NCBI GenBank assembly: GCA_028456385.1 | Contig: JALNQF010000384.1 | Span: forward strand, 1 to 37,061 | Direction of reading: 5' to 3' | Length of the DNA stretch: 37,061 nt | DNA from: Ophiosphaerella korrae | Lineage: Eukaryota > Ascomycota > Dothideomycetes > Pleosporales > Phaeosphaeriaceae | Part shown: positions 22,091-34,194 of the stretch, in pieces | How positions within the stretch are numbered: position 1 is the first letter of the stretch | Layout: every line of letters starts with the position of its first letter | The notes under the pieces: model-generated | Told to the model about the DNA's origin: nothing | Database searches by the model: none | Seen by the model: the letters and a program-made list of their open reading frames with translations, nothing else | Position numbers and translations under genes: made by a program

Positions 22091-25000
22091 CCTTTAGTTC
22101 TTATATTTTTTCCTATAGTTATCCTTTTTTATCTATTTCTATCTATTCTACTAAGTAATAGTTTCTTCTATTATAGAACTAGTACTATAAGATTTCTTTA
22201 ACTTCTTATTCTTCTTATTCTCTATACGTGTCTACTTTATATACTAGTAGTTCTACTTCTTATAGTACTTATTCTAGTAGAGCTATATAGAATATTAGGT
22301 ATATCCTTATCTTGTTTAGTAGCTTTAATTTAAATATAACTAGTATAACTTCTTTCTCTACTTTATATAGTCTTATCTTAACGTAGTTTAGTTTTAAACT
22401 TAGTTGTTTACTCTTAATATTTTTTTATACTAACTATACTTTTTCTCTCTTTTTAAATTAAGGTCTCTTTTTATACTTCTTGTTATAGTACTTAGCTATC
22501 TAATTGTATAGGAATTCTGCGTCCTATCTTAGTTAATTATATATATCTCTAAGTCTATTAGTAAAGTTTTCTTCTCTTAGAGACTAAGATATTTAATCTC
22601 TTAGTATTTAGTATATATTAGGCTTAAATCTATAGTTTATAAAGAAAGGTAATACTCTTATTACTACGTTCTTTGTACTGTTGTATACTAACTATACTAT
22701 AGGTAGTAGCTATACCTAGTTATTCTAGTTATAGTTAAGGTAGTATCTTAAGTATTATTTTACTATCTAATTTATTTGTTCTAACTATCTATCTATTTAT
22801 AGATAATATGCTATAGATATTATATACTTTATTCCTAATTGCGCTGTTATCGTTCCTTATAGTTTTAATATAAATTATATATCTCTATCTATAATAATCT
22901 TGTCTAGTAGTCTATATTAACTAATTATAGTTCCTAGAACCTAATATATAGTAACTTCTATCCTACTTTTTTCTTTATATAGTCTAAAGTATAAGTACTT
23001 TATAAGTTTATTTACTATTATTAAGATTCTATTATATTTAACTCCTAATATTAGGTCTTTAGACTTTAGTAGCTTTATAATAAAGTCTATTGTAATAACT
23101 CTCTATAGTTATTCTAGTATTTCTACTAGTTGTAATATTCTATATAGTATATACCTACTATATTTATTCTTCTAATATTCTATATAGTTTTGTAGTACTT
23201 CTATTACTAATTATCTTACTTTTAGAATATAGTAGTCTCTTAGTAGTCTATCTAATATTTTCTTAATACTTTAGTAACTATATACTAGTAATTTATAGAA
23301 TTATTATATAAATTCTCTCTAAATCTTTCTTAGAATATATATTCTTCTATAGGCTTGTGCAAATCCTTCTTAGATTTCTAGTTTCTTTATTTCTTTAGAT
23401 AATTCCTACGTTATTTTTCGAATCTATTTATCTAGCTCGCTGCTTATTCTCTTAAGTATTGTAGCTATCTTAGGTATATTTAGGACTAAGTATCCTTCTT
23501 TGTTCTTAACTAGAACTATACTAGTAGCGCTTACTTCTTTTTATAAGTCTAGTCTTCTACTAAGAGTATTTATAAACTAATTATCTTTCTCTTTTATATA
23601 TATAATTTCTATATTAAATATTAATAAGTATTCCTACTATCTTATATAGTATTATAATAATTCTTTATTTATTATAAATCTTATAAGATTCTTATAGTCT
23701 ATATAGACTTTTATTTAGTACTTTACTCTTTATAAGTATACTCTCTATTATTTAAATACTTTATAGATTACTAGTATCTCTTTATTATAGATTAGGTAGT
23801 TAAGTTCTACTATTTTTATCTTCTTAGAGAAGTATTTAACTAAGTATTCTTTTTTAGTTTCTAGGTCTTCTTGTATTAGTGCTATTCTATAGACTAAGTT
23901 AGATACGTCTGTTTTTACTATTGCTAGTAGGTCTAGGTTATACATTCTAATAACTAGGTTTTCTATAAACTTCTTTTTAATTTTTCTAAATACCTTATTA
24001 TATTCTTTTATCTATTTAAATAGTATATCTTTCTTTATAAGCTTTATAATAGGTTCTATATCTTTAGACTATCTTACTATTAACTTTCTATAAAAGTTAG
24101 CTAGCCTATAAAATTACTATACTTCTTTTAAGTTTCTTAGTATTAGCTATTCGTTTATTAACTTAATCTTTGCTAGATTAATCTTAATTTTTCCTAGTTC
24201 TATAATAAACCCTAGGAAGTCTATTTCTTTTATGTAGAACTCGTATTTCCTTATTTTAAGGAATATTTTAGCTTCTACTAGTTTTTCTAGTACTTTATAT
24301 ATATATTGTTTATACTCTTCTTCTATTTCTAAGAATATAAGGATGTTATCTAAGTATATAAATATAAATATATCTAAGTACTCTCTTAGTACTATATTAA
24401 TTCTCTCTTAGAATACTACTAGTGCGTTTGTTAAGCTAAATAGTATAACTAAGTATTTATATAGTCTCTATTATATTCTAAATACTATTTTCTATTTATT
24501 ACTTTTCTTAATTCTAATTTAGTAGTAGGCGTTCTAGATATCTAATTTTGTAAAGATTATTACTCTTTATAGTTTATCTTATATTACGTCTATCTTTAGT
24601 AATAGATATTAGTTCTTACTTATAACTATATTAGTTTTTCTAAAGTCTACGCAAAGTCTTTTATTATTTATCCTTTTCTTATCTATAAAAATAAGTCTAT
24701 ATACTACTAAAAACTTAGATTCTCTTATCTATCCTTTCTTTATTACGTTTTAAATAAATACTTATTTAATTTTTAACTTTTCTTTTATTTTTTAGTAGAC
24801 TAGGCTCTATCTTATATCTTTTCTTTCTTTTATTTCTATTACTAAGTCCTATAGCTAATATTCTAGAAGATAATCTTTAGGCTCTATACGTTATTTTTCC
24901 TATTTTCTATATTCTTCTAGGAATTCTCCTTTATAAGTGCTTATATTAGCTTTTAATATATCTATTTTATAGTAGCTAATCTTCTCTATTCTTTAGTTAA

Positions 25001-27482
25001 TGTATAGGTTAGTTATCTATAACTATAGTATACCTAATATTATATCTTGTTTATTATTAATTGTTGTTATATCTATAACTATATTCTTAATTTCTAGTCC
25101 TTCTAACCTTAGTATTAAAGGTTTTGTCTTAAACTATATAAGTTCTTAGAATAGTTTTCTTTTAATTATACTTAGTTATTAAGGGTATTTTTTTATTCTA
25201 TATTCTATTCCCTATTTTTCTATAAACTTCTTTAATATAAAGTTTCTTATAGCTCTACTATTAATTATTACTTATACTTTCTTTCTTTAGTATATTCTTG
25301 TTTTTATAATATATAGGCTACTTATACCTTCTAGCTATTCTTACTTAGGTGTTTTTGTAAATTATTTATCTTTCTAAGGCTATAGGCTTACTTTAAATTT
25401 ATATTTTTTATATTTTAGATATTTATTATATATATATTTATACTATAGTCTACCTTAGACGTATTTTTTAGATAGTTTTAGGCTAGGTCTTACTACTACG
25501 TATCTATCTTCTAGGATTATTTCTTATCCCTAGATATTTTCTACTAGAATTACTTTTATATAGTTATAGCCTCTTCTCTTTATAGGCTATATATTATTAT
25601 TTACTTTTAGGTTCCTATATATAATACAATTCTTATCTAGGTATAATATCTATAATACTTTAAAATATACTAAGTGTCTTAGATCTATTATTTTGTTATC
25701 TCCTTCCTAGTATTTACTTTTACTAGGTGCGTCTATTATTAGGATATAGTATACTACTAGTACTCTTAGTATATAGGCTTTATTAATCTATTACGTTTTT
25801 TTTACTAGGTATTACTACTCTTCTTATATAGGTATTCTTCTTACTATAACTATATATTACTTTATCTATTCTTTAAATAGTATAAACTTTATTTCTTTAA
25901 GATTATATTCTTTCTAGTCTTTATACGCTTCCTCTATACTTATAACTAGTAAGTATTTCTAAATAAATTTCTATTCTTTATTTTGTTCCTCTATATCTAT
26001 AGTTATATAGCTATTATAGCTATATATTATTAGCTAGGTATACTTTATACTTCTTATACTAACTTATTTCTTACTTCTTTATAGTCCTTTAGAGGTAGTT
26101 GTAGTAGTCTCTTTATCTAGTACTAGTCCTTTAGCTTAGATTAATAGTACTAGGGGCTCTTCTCTTTCTAGATCTTCTACTAGTAGGTTTATTACTTAGG
26201 CTATTTCTTCTAGCTAAGCTTTTGTTCTCTCTTTTATTATAGCTACTTTGTATTTCTATTTCTATAGGAACTATACTACTCTCTATTTACTAGAAAGATA
26301 TATATAGTAGTTGTTATTATAACAAAAGGTCTAATAGAGTATTATATATTGTACTTTTTTACTCTTAGCTACTTTCTCTTAAGGTTTAGCCTATACTTAT
26401 AGTACTTTCTTCTTTTTCTTAGTTATTTTTAACTAAGTTTCTTTCTTTAGGTTTTTACTTTTGTAGTCTTTTATAAAGTATCCTAGTTTCCTATATTTAT
26501 AATATACTATATCCTTCTTCTTTTTTAATTAGTAGTCTTTTACGTAGTAGCCTAGCTTACTATAGCTAAAGTACGTAAAGTCTTTATTCTTTTTCTTCTT
26601 TCTATCCTTATTTGCGTTAAAGACTATAGGGTCTCCTTTGTTATAATTCTAGGTATAACTTTTATACTTATTCTTCTTCTATTTTTAAAGATTATTATTA
26701 ATCTATATTACTTATTACTTTAGAGCTTCTAGTGTTCTTAGTTTTTCTATATAGATTATTTTGTATTAAATCTTAGAGTTTAGTTCTTACTTAAATTGTA
26801 ATATTAAGGCTAACTTATTCTATTCTATATTCTATAATAGTTACTTAAATTATAATACGTACTTAGGAACACTCTAACTTTATATAAGCTTTTCTAGCTA
26901 CTCTTTAGCTTATTAGGTAACGTCTATATCTTTAAATACTACTCTTATTTATTTAGTAAAGTATTTGTAACTTCTAAAAATAGCTCTAGTTTTGTCTTTT
27001 TAGGTTATTAGAGAATATATTGTATAATCTATCTAGTAAGGTTTATACTATCTTATTGTATTTTCTTTAAGGTGTAATATAATATATATTACCTTCTTTT
27101 CTTCTATATTAAAGTATAGTACTTATATATCTATCTAGAGTTATACTAAAGCTATAAAGGGTCTTAGTTTCTCTCTTATTCTATTAAACTTCTTAAGGAC
27201 GAGTATCTTTAGTAGTTTCTTTATTGTTCTTATTACTAGGCGTTGCGTAATTAGTTCTATCTAATTCTAGCCTTTAATAATTACTTTAATCTATACCTTA
27301 TTCTACTTTATATAATCTTGTAGTTCTTTATTCTACGTCTCTAATATATTAATTACTATTTTTATATCTTCTTTATCTAAGATTAAATTGTTAATTTAGT
27401 CTTTAATTATTTCTTATATAGTACTATTAGACTTATAACTACTCTTAAGGGCTTTACTTATTTTAGTTAAACTTTCTTTTAT
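22045..27482 (-). pseudogene. Element D gag-pol-chromodomain polyprotein, RIP-inactivated
   Basis: The likely start is ATA at 27480-27482 (mutated ATG), in frame with RT. Zinc knuckles are near 26590-26460 (GYYVKDY and YYKYRKLGYFIKDY patches), protease near 25270-25240, RT with YLDN at about 24356, RNase H at 23945-23500, integrase at about 23350-22330, and the chromodomain at about 22230-22060. Start, RT and RNase H lie in the same frame. Stops are TAA/TAG only. Related to A at almost every position. Confidence 0.92.
23748..23945 (-). pseudogene. Open 65-codon patch of element D RNase H domain
   Basis: Uninterrupted stretch of the D polyprotein, read MYNLDLLAIVKTDVSNLVYR and on to KYFSKKIKIVELNYLIYNKE. 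This is the start of a gypsy RNase H domain: TDVSN is the first catalytic Asp motif (TDASN), YFSKK and ELNY are the following conserved blocks. Gly in the usual YGIAL/TGIAL motif has become Arg (YRIAL), a G-to-A change. The first Met is not a natural start; it is an internal codon of the polyprotein. Not a separate gene. Confidence 0.9.
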
Positions 27483-27543
27483 TGTATTAGCTAGACTATG
27501 CGCTACTTACGCTTTACTTCTTGTAATAACTAAATTAGTAAAG

Positions 27544-27984
27544 TGTAATAGGCCTCCTATTATTAACTATAGGGGCCTATATTAGGGTTAGTAGATTAAG
27601 AGTTAATAGTAAAAGTTTAGGTTATAATCTATAATAACTATTAAATAATAGAAGATGTTTTGTAACTGTTTTGTATTAGCGTTCTATAGTTAAAGGATTA
27701 AATTACTAATACTATCCTAATAATACGTATTACTACTAACTATATACTTACACTTCTTAGCTAGCTTTGTACTTTATGTTTACTAAGATTGTAAATTATA
27801 AATTTATTACGTACACGAATTTATACTTTATATTTGCTAAGATTACGAATTGCGAATCTATTACGTATCTAGGTTATAGTTAGTTTCCTAGTTAAGTTTA
27901 TTACCTTATAGGTCGTGTGTGTTGTTATTATCTATAAGGGGGCTAATTGGTTCGAATTAGATTCCTCTTATTATAGCTATAACA
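27544..27984 (-). repeat. Element D 5' LTR
   Basis: 441 bp. On the minus strand it begins TGTTATAGC and ends TATTACA, keeping TG and CA. The sense strand after it reads CTTTACTAATTTAGTTATT, the same leader start as A and G. Confidence 0.94.
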
Positions 27985-27989
27985 AAGTA
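27985..27989. repeat. Target-site duplication of element D, right copy (AAGTA)
   Basis: Second AAGTA, after which the 3' end of element E resumes. Confidence 0.87.
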
Positions 27990-28433
27990 TAATTTTTTAC
28001 TTATATACTTAGAATCTAATTATACTCCTTTTTAGCTTCTATAATCTATTTAGATAGTTTATTTTAAGTATAGTTAATAGCTCTTTTTATTATAAATAAG
28101 TATAGATATATAAATAAGTATTATTAACTTATACTTTACTAGAGATATACTAGAAAAGTTATAAGATAAATAAGTATTAGTATAAATATACGCCTTATAA
28201 GCCTTACTATACTTTAAAGAAATATAATCTATAAGAAGATTTAAAGACTTATAATAAGAATAAAGAAATATTATAATACTATAGTATAATATATAATCTA
28301 CTAATTAAAGATAGTAAAGAGTAGATATAGTAAGTATAAAAAAAGATAAAGAACTTAATATTAATAAAGAAACTAGATTAATAACTTTAGCTCTAAGATA
28401 AGTAAACTAGAACTTACTTAGAAAAGGAGATAG
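27990..28433 (-). pseudogene. Antisense frame of element E, first part
   Basis: Minus strand. The frame ends at a TAA (complement of 28074-28076) and is open without any stop back to at least 28280, reading FLYSYYKSLNLLIDYI, KYSKAYKAYIYTNTYL and SSISLVKYKLIILI. This matches the first antisense frame of A (5623-5853), D and F position by position. The overlapping +1 frame then starts at the same TATTAAC junction and runs into element D. The region up to the LTR (28281-28433) is the first part of the same frame. The strongest single case that this frame was under coding constraint, since E is otherwise heavily mutated. Confidence 0.6.
28417..28433 (+). other. Element E polypurine tract
   Basis: Purine run ending GAAAAGGAGATAG directly before the LTR at 28434. 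Confidence 0.7.
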
Positions 28434-28836
28434 TATTATAAGTATAATAAGAGAAATTAAAATAGAGCTAATTAGTCCTAACTTAAGTACTAATATAGTA
28501 TAAGATAAGTAAAGTAATTACTTAGATTAGAAAGCTTATTATAACCTAGATATATAAAATATAAAGTAATCTATAAATATATATAATAGATTAAAGTAAT
28601 TTATATAGTTATATAAATAGATTAATATAAGTATATTATTAATATAAAATATATATTATTAAGATAGTATTAGTAATCTAATCTCTAACCTAGAACGCTA
28701 ATACTTAATATTATATAAACAAATTAACTATTATTTATAGTTATTACTTAATTTTAATATAAGCTTTTATTATCTCCTTTTAATCTACTAATACCTAATA
28801 AGTTATTAGGAAGTTAACTCTAGTAATTACGTAATA
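28434..28836 (+). repeat. Element E 3' LTR
   Basis: About 403 bp. It starts TATTATAAGTATAATAAG like the A and H LTRs (from TGTTATAGG). It ends GTTATTAGGAAGTTAACTCTAG and on to GTAATA, like the F LTR and unlike A or D. It is preceded by a purine tract. The partner LTR is outside the window. Confidence 0.85.
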
Positions 28837-30801
28837 TATTTATAGGTATAGTATAAGTATAAGTATAAAAATAAAAATATACTATAAATATATAGAGCCT
28901 AAAACCTAAAAGGCTATAAATAGTATAAAAGGCTAGTAGTATAGCTAGCTAAAAATAAAAGAAACTAATAAGAAATATTAGAGAAGCTTTTAATAAGCTT
29001 TTAGGTACCTAATAAATAGCTAGTAGAAGTATAGATAATAGGAATATTAAAATAGAAAAATAAATAGTAAGAAATAGTAAAAATAGAAAGAGATAAGAAG
29101 TAGTATAGTAAGAAGAAATAGATTAGTAGTAGTAAGTAATATACTATAATTATAGATAAATAATATATAAAGAGAGTAGTTAAAAAAAATATTATAAAGT
29201 AATTTTAAGTTATAAAATCTAACTTATTATCTAATAAAAAGACTATACTAAAGCTATCTATTTACTAGCTAAGAACTTCTTTATATAACTTAGAACTTTT
29301 AGACCTAATACCTAAAGGACTATAAGATATACTTAAAAGAATTAGTATACTAATAATAGATAATAGCTCTACTATTCTAAATATATACTAACTAATAATT
29401 AAAATATCTTTTAAAATATTTAGCTAGCTTAAAGTAGCTATTAATATAATAGTAGAATAGAATAGTAGAGTATATATTAGTAAATAAAACCTATTTATAG
29501 ATAAAAAGTTTAAGTTTACTAGTACTAATATAATAAAGTTTCTAAATAGTATTAAGAAATAAGTAATTTTTTATAGATAGCTTATTAGATAGTAAATCTA
29601 TAATATTATTATATTTAGTAAAAAAATAAGAAAAAATATTATTAAATAAAGTATAACTAAGATTATAGAAGTAGAGAAAGCTAAAGATTAAGTAAAAGTT
29701 AAAGAAGTAATAAAAAATAGGTTCTAAGAGTCTAATAAGGTATAATAAAAAGAGATAGAAGAAATATTCTAAACCTAGCTATAGTAATACTTACTTATAA
29801 ATAACTTCTCTTTCTAAAACTACTTTAATAACTTTAGCTCTTAGTTTATAAAGTACTAAAAAGTAAAAATAATTATAAAAGCTATAAAGAGATACTACTT
29901 AGTAAAAAAACTTAATAAGTACTACTTATACAAAGTTGTTAATAAATATAACTTAAGTAATAAAAATATAGAAAACTTTAACTTTTAAATAATCTAAAAG
30001 TACTTTAACTAGCTAGTATAAAGAAACCTATAAGTAGAATATTTTAACTTAGCCTTTAAGAAAACTATAAGTATACTAAAGCTTATAAGCTATAGGAAAT
30101 AGCTATATATAATACTTAAAGGAATATTTAGGTATTTTAATATAAAACTTATACCTAACTATTATAACTAGACTTAAAAATAAAGAAAAGTCTAAATACT
30201 TCTAAGAATAGAAGTTATATAATTAGAAGTTAATAATCTTATAAAATAGTTTAAAATAATAAAACTCTAAGTAATTACTTTTATAGCTATAAATAACTTA
30301 AATACTAGAGCTTAAAAGCTTATTAAATTACTAGAAGTATACTTAGTTATAAAAAGATAAATTAAAGTAGATAAGTATTTATAAACTCTTTAAGCTATAG
30401 TATACTTATAGTTAGTAATACTTTTTATAATAAAGCTATAATTTTATAAAAACTTTTTACTACTATTTTAGAATAGTATAAGACTTTAGTATTAAAATAA
30501 TATAGTAAGTATAAGTTTAAACTTTAATAGTTATATTAAGTATAAAAACTTAAATTACTATAGTAATAACTATAAAGAAAGAAAAGCCTTAATACTTAAT
30601 AGATAGATTTAGTTTAATCTAGAAACTAGAAGATACTAATAAAGTATAGAGCTAACTTACTAAATATTTATTATATAGATTAGAGTAAGAAGTAACTAAA
30701 ATAATATAATAATCTAGTATATTTAGTAAAGAATAAAAGACTTAAGGTATAGAGAAATAGACTCTTAGGTAATACTAAACTCTAGAATATAATAACTAGT
30801 A
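28837..30801 (+). pseudogene. Unidentified decayed reading frame (about 650 codons) between LTRs
   Basis: This block matches none of the elements in the window. Frame 1 (positions equal to 1 modulo 3) is the most open: over 29221-29560 it has about 7 stops, against about 16 and 22 in the other two forward frames. All stops are TAA/TAG, so Gln/Trp (or Arg by TGA loss) may lie beneath. Readable pieces: LSIY*LRTSLYNLELLDLIPKG (29275), KVAINIIVE (29432), AIKRYYLVKKLNKYYLYKVV (29881), SILKLISYRK*LYIILKGIF (30070), IELTY near 30650. There are no zinc knuckle, RT, integrase or transposase motifs that I can name. It may be an RIP-damaged host gene, or a piece of another element into which E and H inserted. 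Confidence 0.4.
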
Positions 30802-30885
30802 TATTATAGGTATAACAAGAGAAACTAAAATAAAACTAATTAGTTCTAACTTAAGTACTAATAAAGTATAGGATAAGTAAAGTAA
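30802..30885 (+). repeat. Element H: truncated LTR start (84 bp)
   Basis: TATTATAGGTATAACAAGAG and the following 64 bp match the first part of the A and E LTRs in plus orientation. It is cut at 30885 by the 3' LTR of F. The rest should lie right of F, outside the window. It could be a 5' LTR or a solo LTR. Confidence 0.75.
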
Positions 30886-31333
30886 TATAATAGAGCTACT
30901 AGAGTTAACTTCCTAATAACTTTTAAGTTATTAGTAGATTATAAGGTAATAATAAAAGCTTATATTATAATTAGTAATAACTATAAATAATAGTTAATTC
31001 GTGTATATAATATTAAGTATTAGCGTTTTAAGTTAAAGATTAGATTACTAATACTATCTTAATAATATATATTACTACTAACTATATACTTAGGTTTCTT
31101 AGCTAGCTTTATACTTTACGTTTACTAAGATTATAAATTATAAATTTATTACGTATTTAGCTTTATACTTTGTATTTACTAAGATTATAAATTATAAATT
31201 ATAAATTTATTATATATCTTTATTATAGTTAGTCTCCTATTTAAGTTTATTACCTTATAGGTTATACGCGCTATTATTATCTATAGTAAAACTAATTAGT
31301 TTAAGTTAGTTTTCTCTTGTTATAGCTATAATA
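30886..31333 (-). repeat. Element F 3' LTR
   Basis: About 448 bp. The interior resembles D, including a tandem duplication (units from about 31107 and 31160, with TTTACTAAGATTATAAATTA). Its outer end (TAGAGCTACTAGAGTTAACTT on the plus strand) resembles the end of the E LTR instead. Confidence 0.88.
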
Positions 31334-32020
31334 CTATCTCTCTTTCTAAGTAAGTTCTTATTTCTTTACTCTAAGCCTAAAGTTATTAGTCTAGTTTCTT
31401 TATTTATTTCTAGTTCTTTATTATTCTCTATATCTTCTTATTTTAATTATAATAAACTTCTTCTTATTACTTATATTACTTATAATAGAGTTAAAATATT
31501 TCTATACACTTATTATACTTAGTTAAAGCTTACTTATCTTATATCTTTAAAAGATAGTAAGTACTATAATAAGTATATTCTTACTAATATTTAATATAAG
31601 TATACTCTTTTAGGCGTTTCTCTTATAGAGTATAAGTACTTAATCTCTATTTAGTCTCTTTTTACTAAATTATATAAAGTAAGCTATTAACTAAGCTTAA
31701 GAAATACTATTATTATAGCTTATAGAAGCTAAAGCTAAGTATAAGCTAACTTTTTATAAGCTAGTAAATCTTTATTCTTATATTAAGTATCTTTATAAAA
31801 TAAAAGCTTATAATAATACTAAATTATCTAAATAGTCTTATACTTTAGAAGCTAAAATAGACTTTAAAGACGTAGTAGAGGCTATTCTAGCTTCTATTAC
31901 GTTAGATGTTCTTAGTGTCTCTTTATTTATTATTTATAGTACTAATTTTCTTAGTTTACTATAAAGTGCTCTAGAAAGTTTTAATTTTAGAGCTCCTCTA
32001 GTTTCTTAAAGTAATTAAAG
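31328..32020 (+). pseudogene. Conserved antisense reading frame of element F (unknown protein)
   Basis: First frame open from the LTR edge (about 31328) to 31519 without a stop, then three TAA/TAG stops before the TAA at 31688-31690. It contains KPKVISLVSLFISSS, NYNKLLLIT, NRVKIFLYTYYT and KDSKYYNKY. The second frame (+1) from about 31686 contains EAKAKYKLTFYKLVNLY, IKYLYKIKAYNNTKLSK, TLEAKIDFKDVVEAI and NFRAPLVS. Same arrangement as A, D and E. Confidence 0.6.
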
Positions 32021-34194
32021 TTATCTTCTAGTTCCTATATATTTTCTTATAGTTACCTTTTTTTATCTATTCTTATCTATTTTACTAAGTAATAGTTCCT
32101 ACTATTATAGAACTAGTATATTAGGATTTACTTAACTTTTTATTCTTCTTATTCTCTATATATATTTACTTTATATACTAGTAGTTCTACGTTTTATAGT
32201 ACTATTTCTAATAGTACTATATAGAAAGTTAAGTATATCTTTATCTTGTTTAGTAGTTTTAGTTTAAATATAACTAGTATAACTTCTTTCTTAATTTTAT
32301 ATAGTCTTATTTTAATATAGTCTAATTTTAAACTAAGTTACTTACTCTTTACGTTTTTTCTAACTAACTATACTTTTTCTCTCTTTCTAAATTTAGGTCC
32401 CTCTTAGTATTTTATATTATAATATTTTACTATTTAATTATATAGGAATTCTATATCCTATCTTAGTTAGTTATATATATTCTTAAGTCTATTAGTAAAG
32501 TTTTCTCTTCTTAAAGACTAAGATATTTAAGTTCTTAGTATTTAGTATACGTTAGAGTTAAATCTATAGTTTATAAAGAAAGGTAATACTCTTATTACTA
32601 TATTCTTTACGCTATTATATACTAACTATGCTATAGGTAGTAGTTAATATATTCTATTAGTAAAGTAGCTATATTACTAAGACAGCTACTCTAAAATACA
32701 CTAAAAAATCGAAAATTTAATATCTAATATCTTAACAACTATACTATAATAACTTCTAAAAATTTAATAGATTAAAGATTATATATAAAGTAGTAATCTA
32801 TAAAATTTTTAGAACGTATAGCCTAGTTTATTTAATATTATTAATAAAAAAGTGTTTTTTACTATAGAAAATTTTACTATCTTAAGAACTACTAGGCTAT
32901 ATACTTTAAAAATTTTAAAGATTACTACTATATATATAATCCTTAATCTATTAAATTTTTAGAAGTTATTATAGTATAGTTGTTACGATATTAGATATTA
33001 AATTTTCGATTTTTTTGTATATTTTATAGTAGCCGTCTTAGTAATATAGCTACTTTGCTAATAGAATACGTTATACCTAATTATTCTAGTTATAGATAAA
33101 GTAGTATCTTAAGTATTATTCTACTATCTAATTTATTTATTCTAATTATCTATCTATTTATAGGTAATATATAGTAGATATTATATATTATATTCCTAAT
33201 TATACTATTATTATTCTCTATAGTTTTAATATAAATCTTACGTCTCTATCTATAATTATCTTATCTAGTAGTCTATATTAACTAATTATAGTTTCTAGAA
33301 CCTATTATATAGTAACTTCTATTCTACTCTTTTTTTTATATAGTCTAAAGTATAAGTACTTTATAAGTTTATCTACTATTATTAGAATTCTATTATACTT
33401 AATATTTAATATTAAGTATTTTAACTTTAGTAGTTTTATAATAAAATCTATTATAATAACTTCTTATAGTTATTCTAGTACTTCTATTAGTTATAGTATC
33501 CTATATAGTACGTACTTATTATACTTATTTCTATAATATTTTATATAGTCTTATAGTACTTCTATTACTAGCTATCTTACTTTTAGGATATAATATTCTT
33601 ATAATAGCCTATCTAGAGTTTAGTTAATTTATTAGTATCTATATACTAGTAATTTATAGAATTATTATATTAATTCTCTTTAGAGCTTCTTTAAAATATA
33701 TATCCTTCTATAAGCTTATATAAATCTTTCTTTAATTACTAGTTTCTATATTTCTTTAGATACTTTTTATATTATTTTCTAAATCTATTTATTTAGCTTA
33801 CTACTCTTTCTCTTAAGTATTATAGCTATTTTAGGTATATTTAAAACTAAATATCCTTCTTTGTTCTATACTAAAACTATACTAGTAGTATTTACTTCTT
33901 CTTATAAGTCTAGTCTTCTACTAAAAGTATCTATAAATTAATTATCTTTCCCTTTTATATATATAATTTCTAAGTTAAATATTAATAGGAATTCCTACTA
34001 TCTTATATAGTATTATTATAATTCTTTATTTATTATATATCCTATAAAAGTCTTATAGTCTATATAGACTTTTATTATATATTTTACTTTTTATAAGTAT
34101 ACTCTCTATTACTTAAATACTTTATAGATTACTAGTATTTCTTTATTATAAATTAGGTAATTAAGTTCTACTAGCTTTATTTTCTTAGAGAAGT
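32000..34194 (-). pseudogene. Element F pol remnant: RNase H, integrase, chromodomain
   Basis: Minus strand from the G junction leftward: end of RNase H (34194 to about 33900), integrase zinc-binding and core (about 33750-33070 and 32646-32300), and chromodomain (about 32160-32010). The MITE at 32647-33071 splits the integrase. The text parallels D 23840-22040. Heavily RIP-mutated. Confidence 0.85.
32647..33071. mobile_element. Foldback MITE, copy 2 (425 bp, TA target duplication)
   Basis: Same length and structure as copy 1: arms of 181 bp at 32647-32827 and 32891-33071, loop of 63 bp. TA lies at 32645-32646 and 33072-33073; A (about 6810) and D (about 22705) show the empty site. The differences from copy 1 are mostly CA to TA and TG to TA, with copy 2 keeping the older base (for example ACAGCTACTC, AATACACTA). 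Both copies are far less altered than their host elements. Confidence 0.92.

Larger units (their letters stand above)
20959..27984 (-). mobile_element. Element D: full-length Ty3/gypsy chromovirus relic, 7026 bp
   Basis: Equal 441-bp LTRs (20959-21399 and 27544-27984) and AAGTA duplications fix the ends. Minus strand: 5' LTR on the right, one gag-pol frame from about 27482 to 22045, an antisense frame (21379-22090) and the 3' LTR. The coding part is very close to A, but the LTR is a different subfamily with a 54-bp tandem duplication. RIP is lighter in places; one RNase H stretch is still open (23748-23945). Confidence 0.95.
30886..34194 (-). mobile_element. Element F: partial Ty3/gypsy chromovirus relic
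   Basis: Minus strand. The 3' LTR (30886-31333) is followed by an antisense frame, chromodomain, integrase and RNase H; it is cut at 34194 by element G. The MITE copy 2 sits in its integrase. It is closest to D by LTR interior. The 5-bp AGTAA before it may be the target duplication, but the other end is outside the window. Confidence 0.9.

Noticed and set aside
23748..23945. The 65-codon minus-strand open frame as a small protein gene
   Set aside because: The text is an internal piece of the gypsy RNase H domain, in frame with the D polyprotein on both sides.
28837..30801. A Starship captain (DUF3435 tyrosine recombinase) or transposase in the unidentified block
   Set aside because: No catalytic motif of a tyrosine recombinase or a DDE transposase could be located in the readable frame.
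28434..30885. A short two-LTR element made of the LTRs at 28434 and 30802 with the 2-kb block as its internal region
   Set aside because: The first LTR directly follows the purine tract and the 3' end of E, the flanking 5-mers differ (TAGTA and TATTT), and there is no purine tract before 30802.
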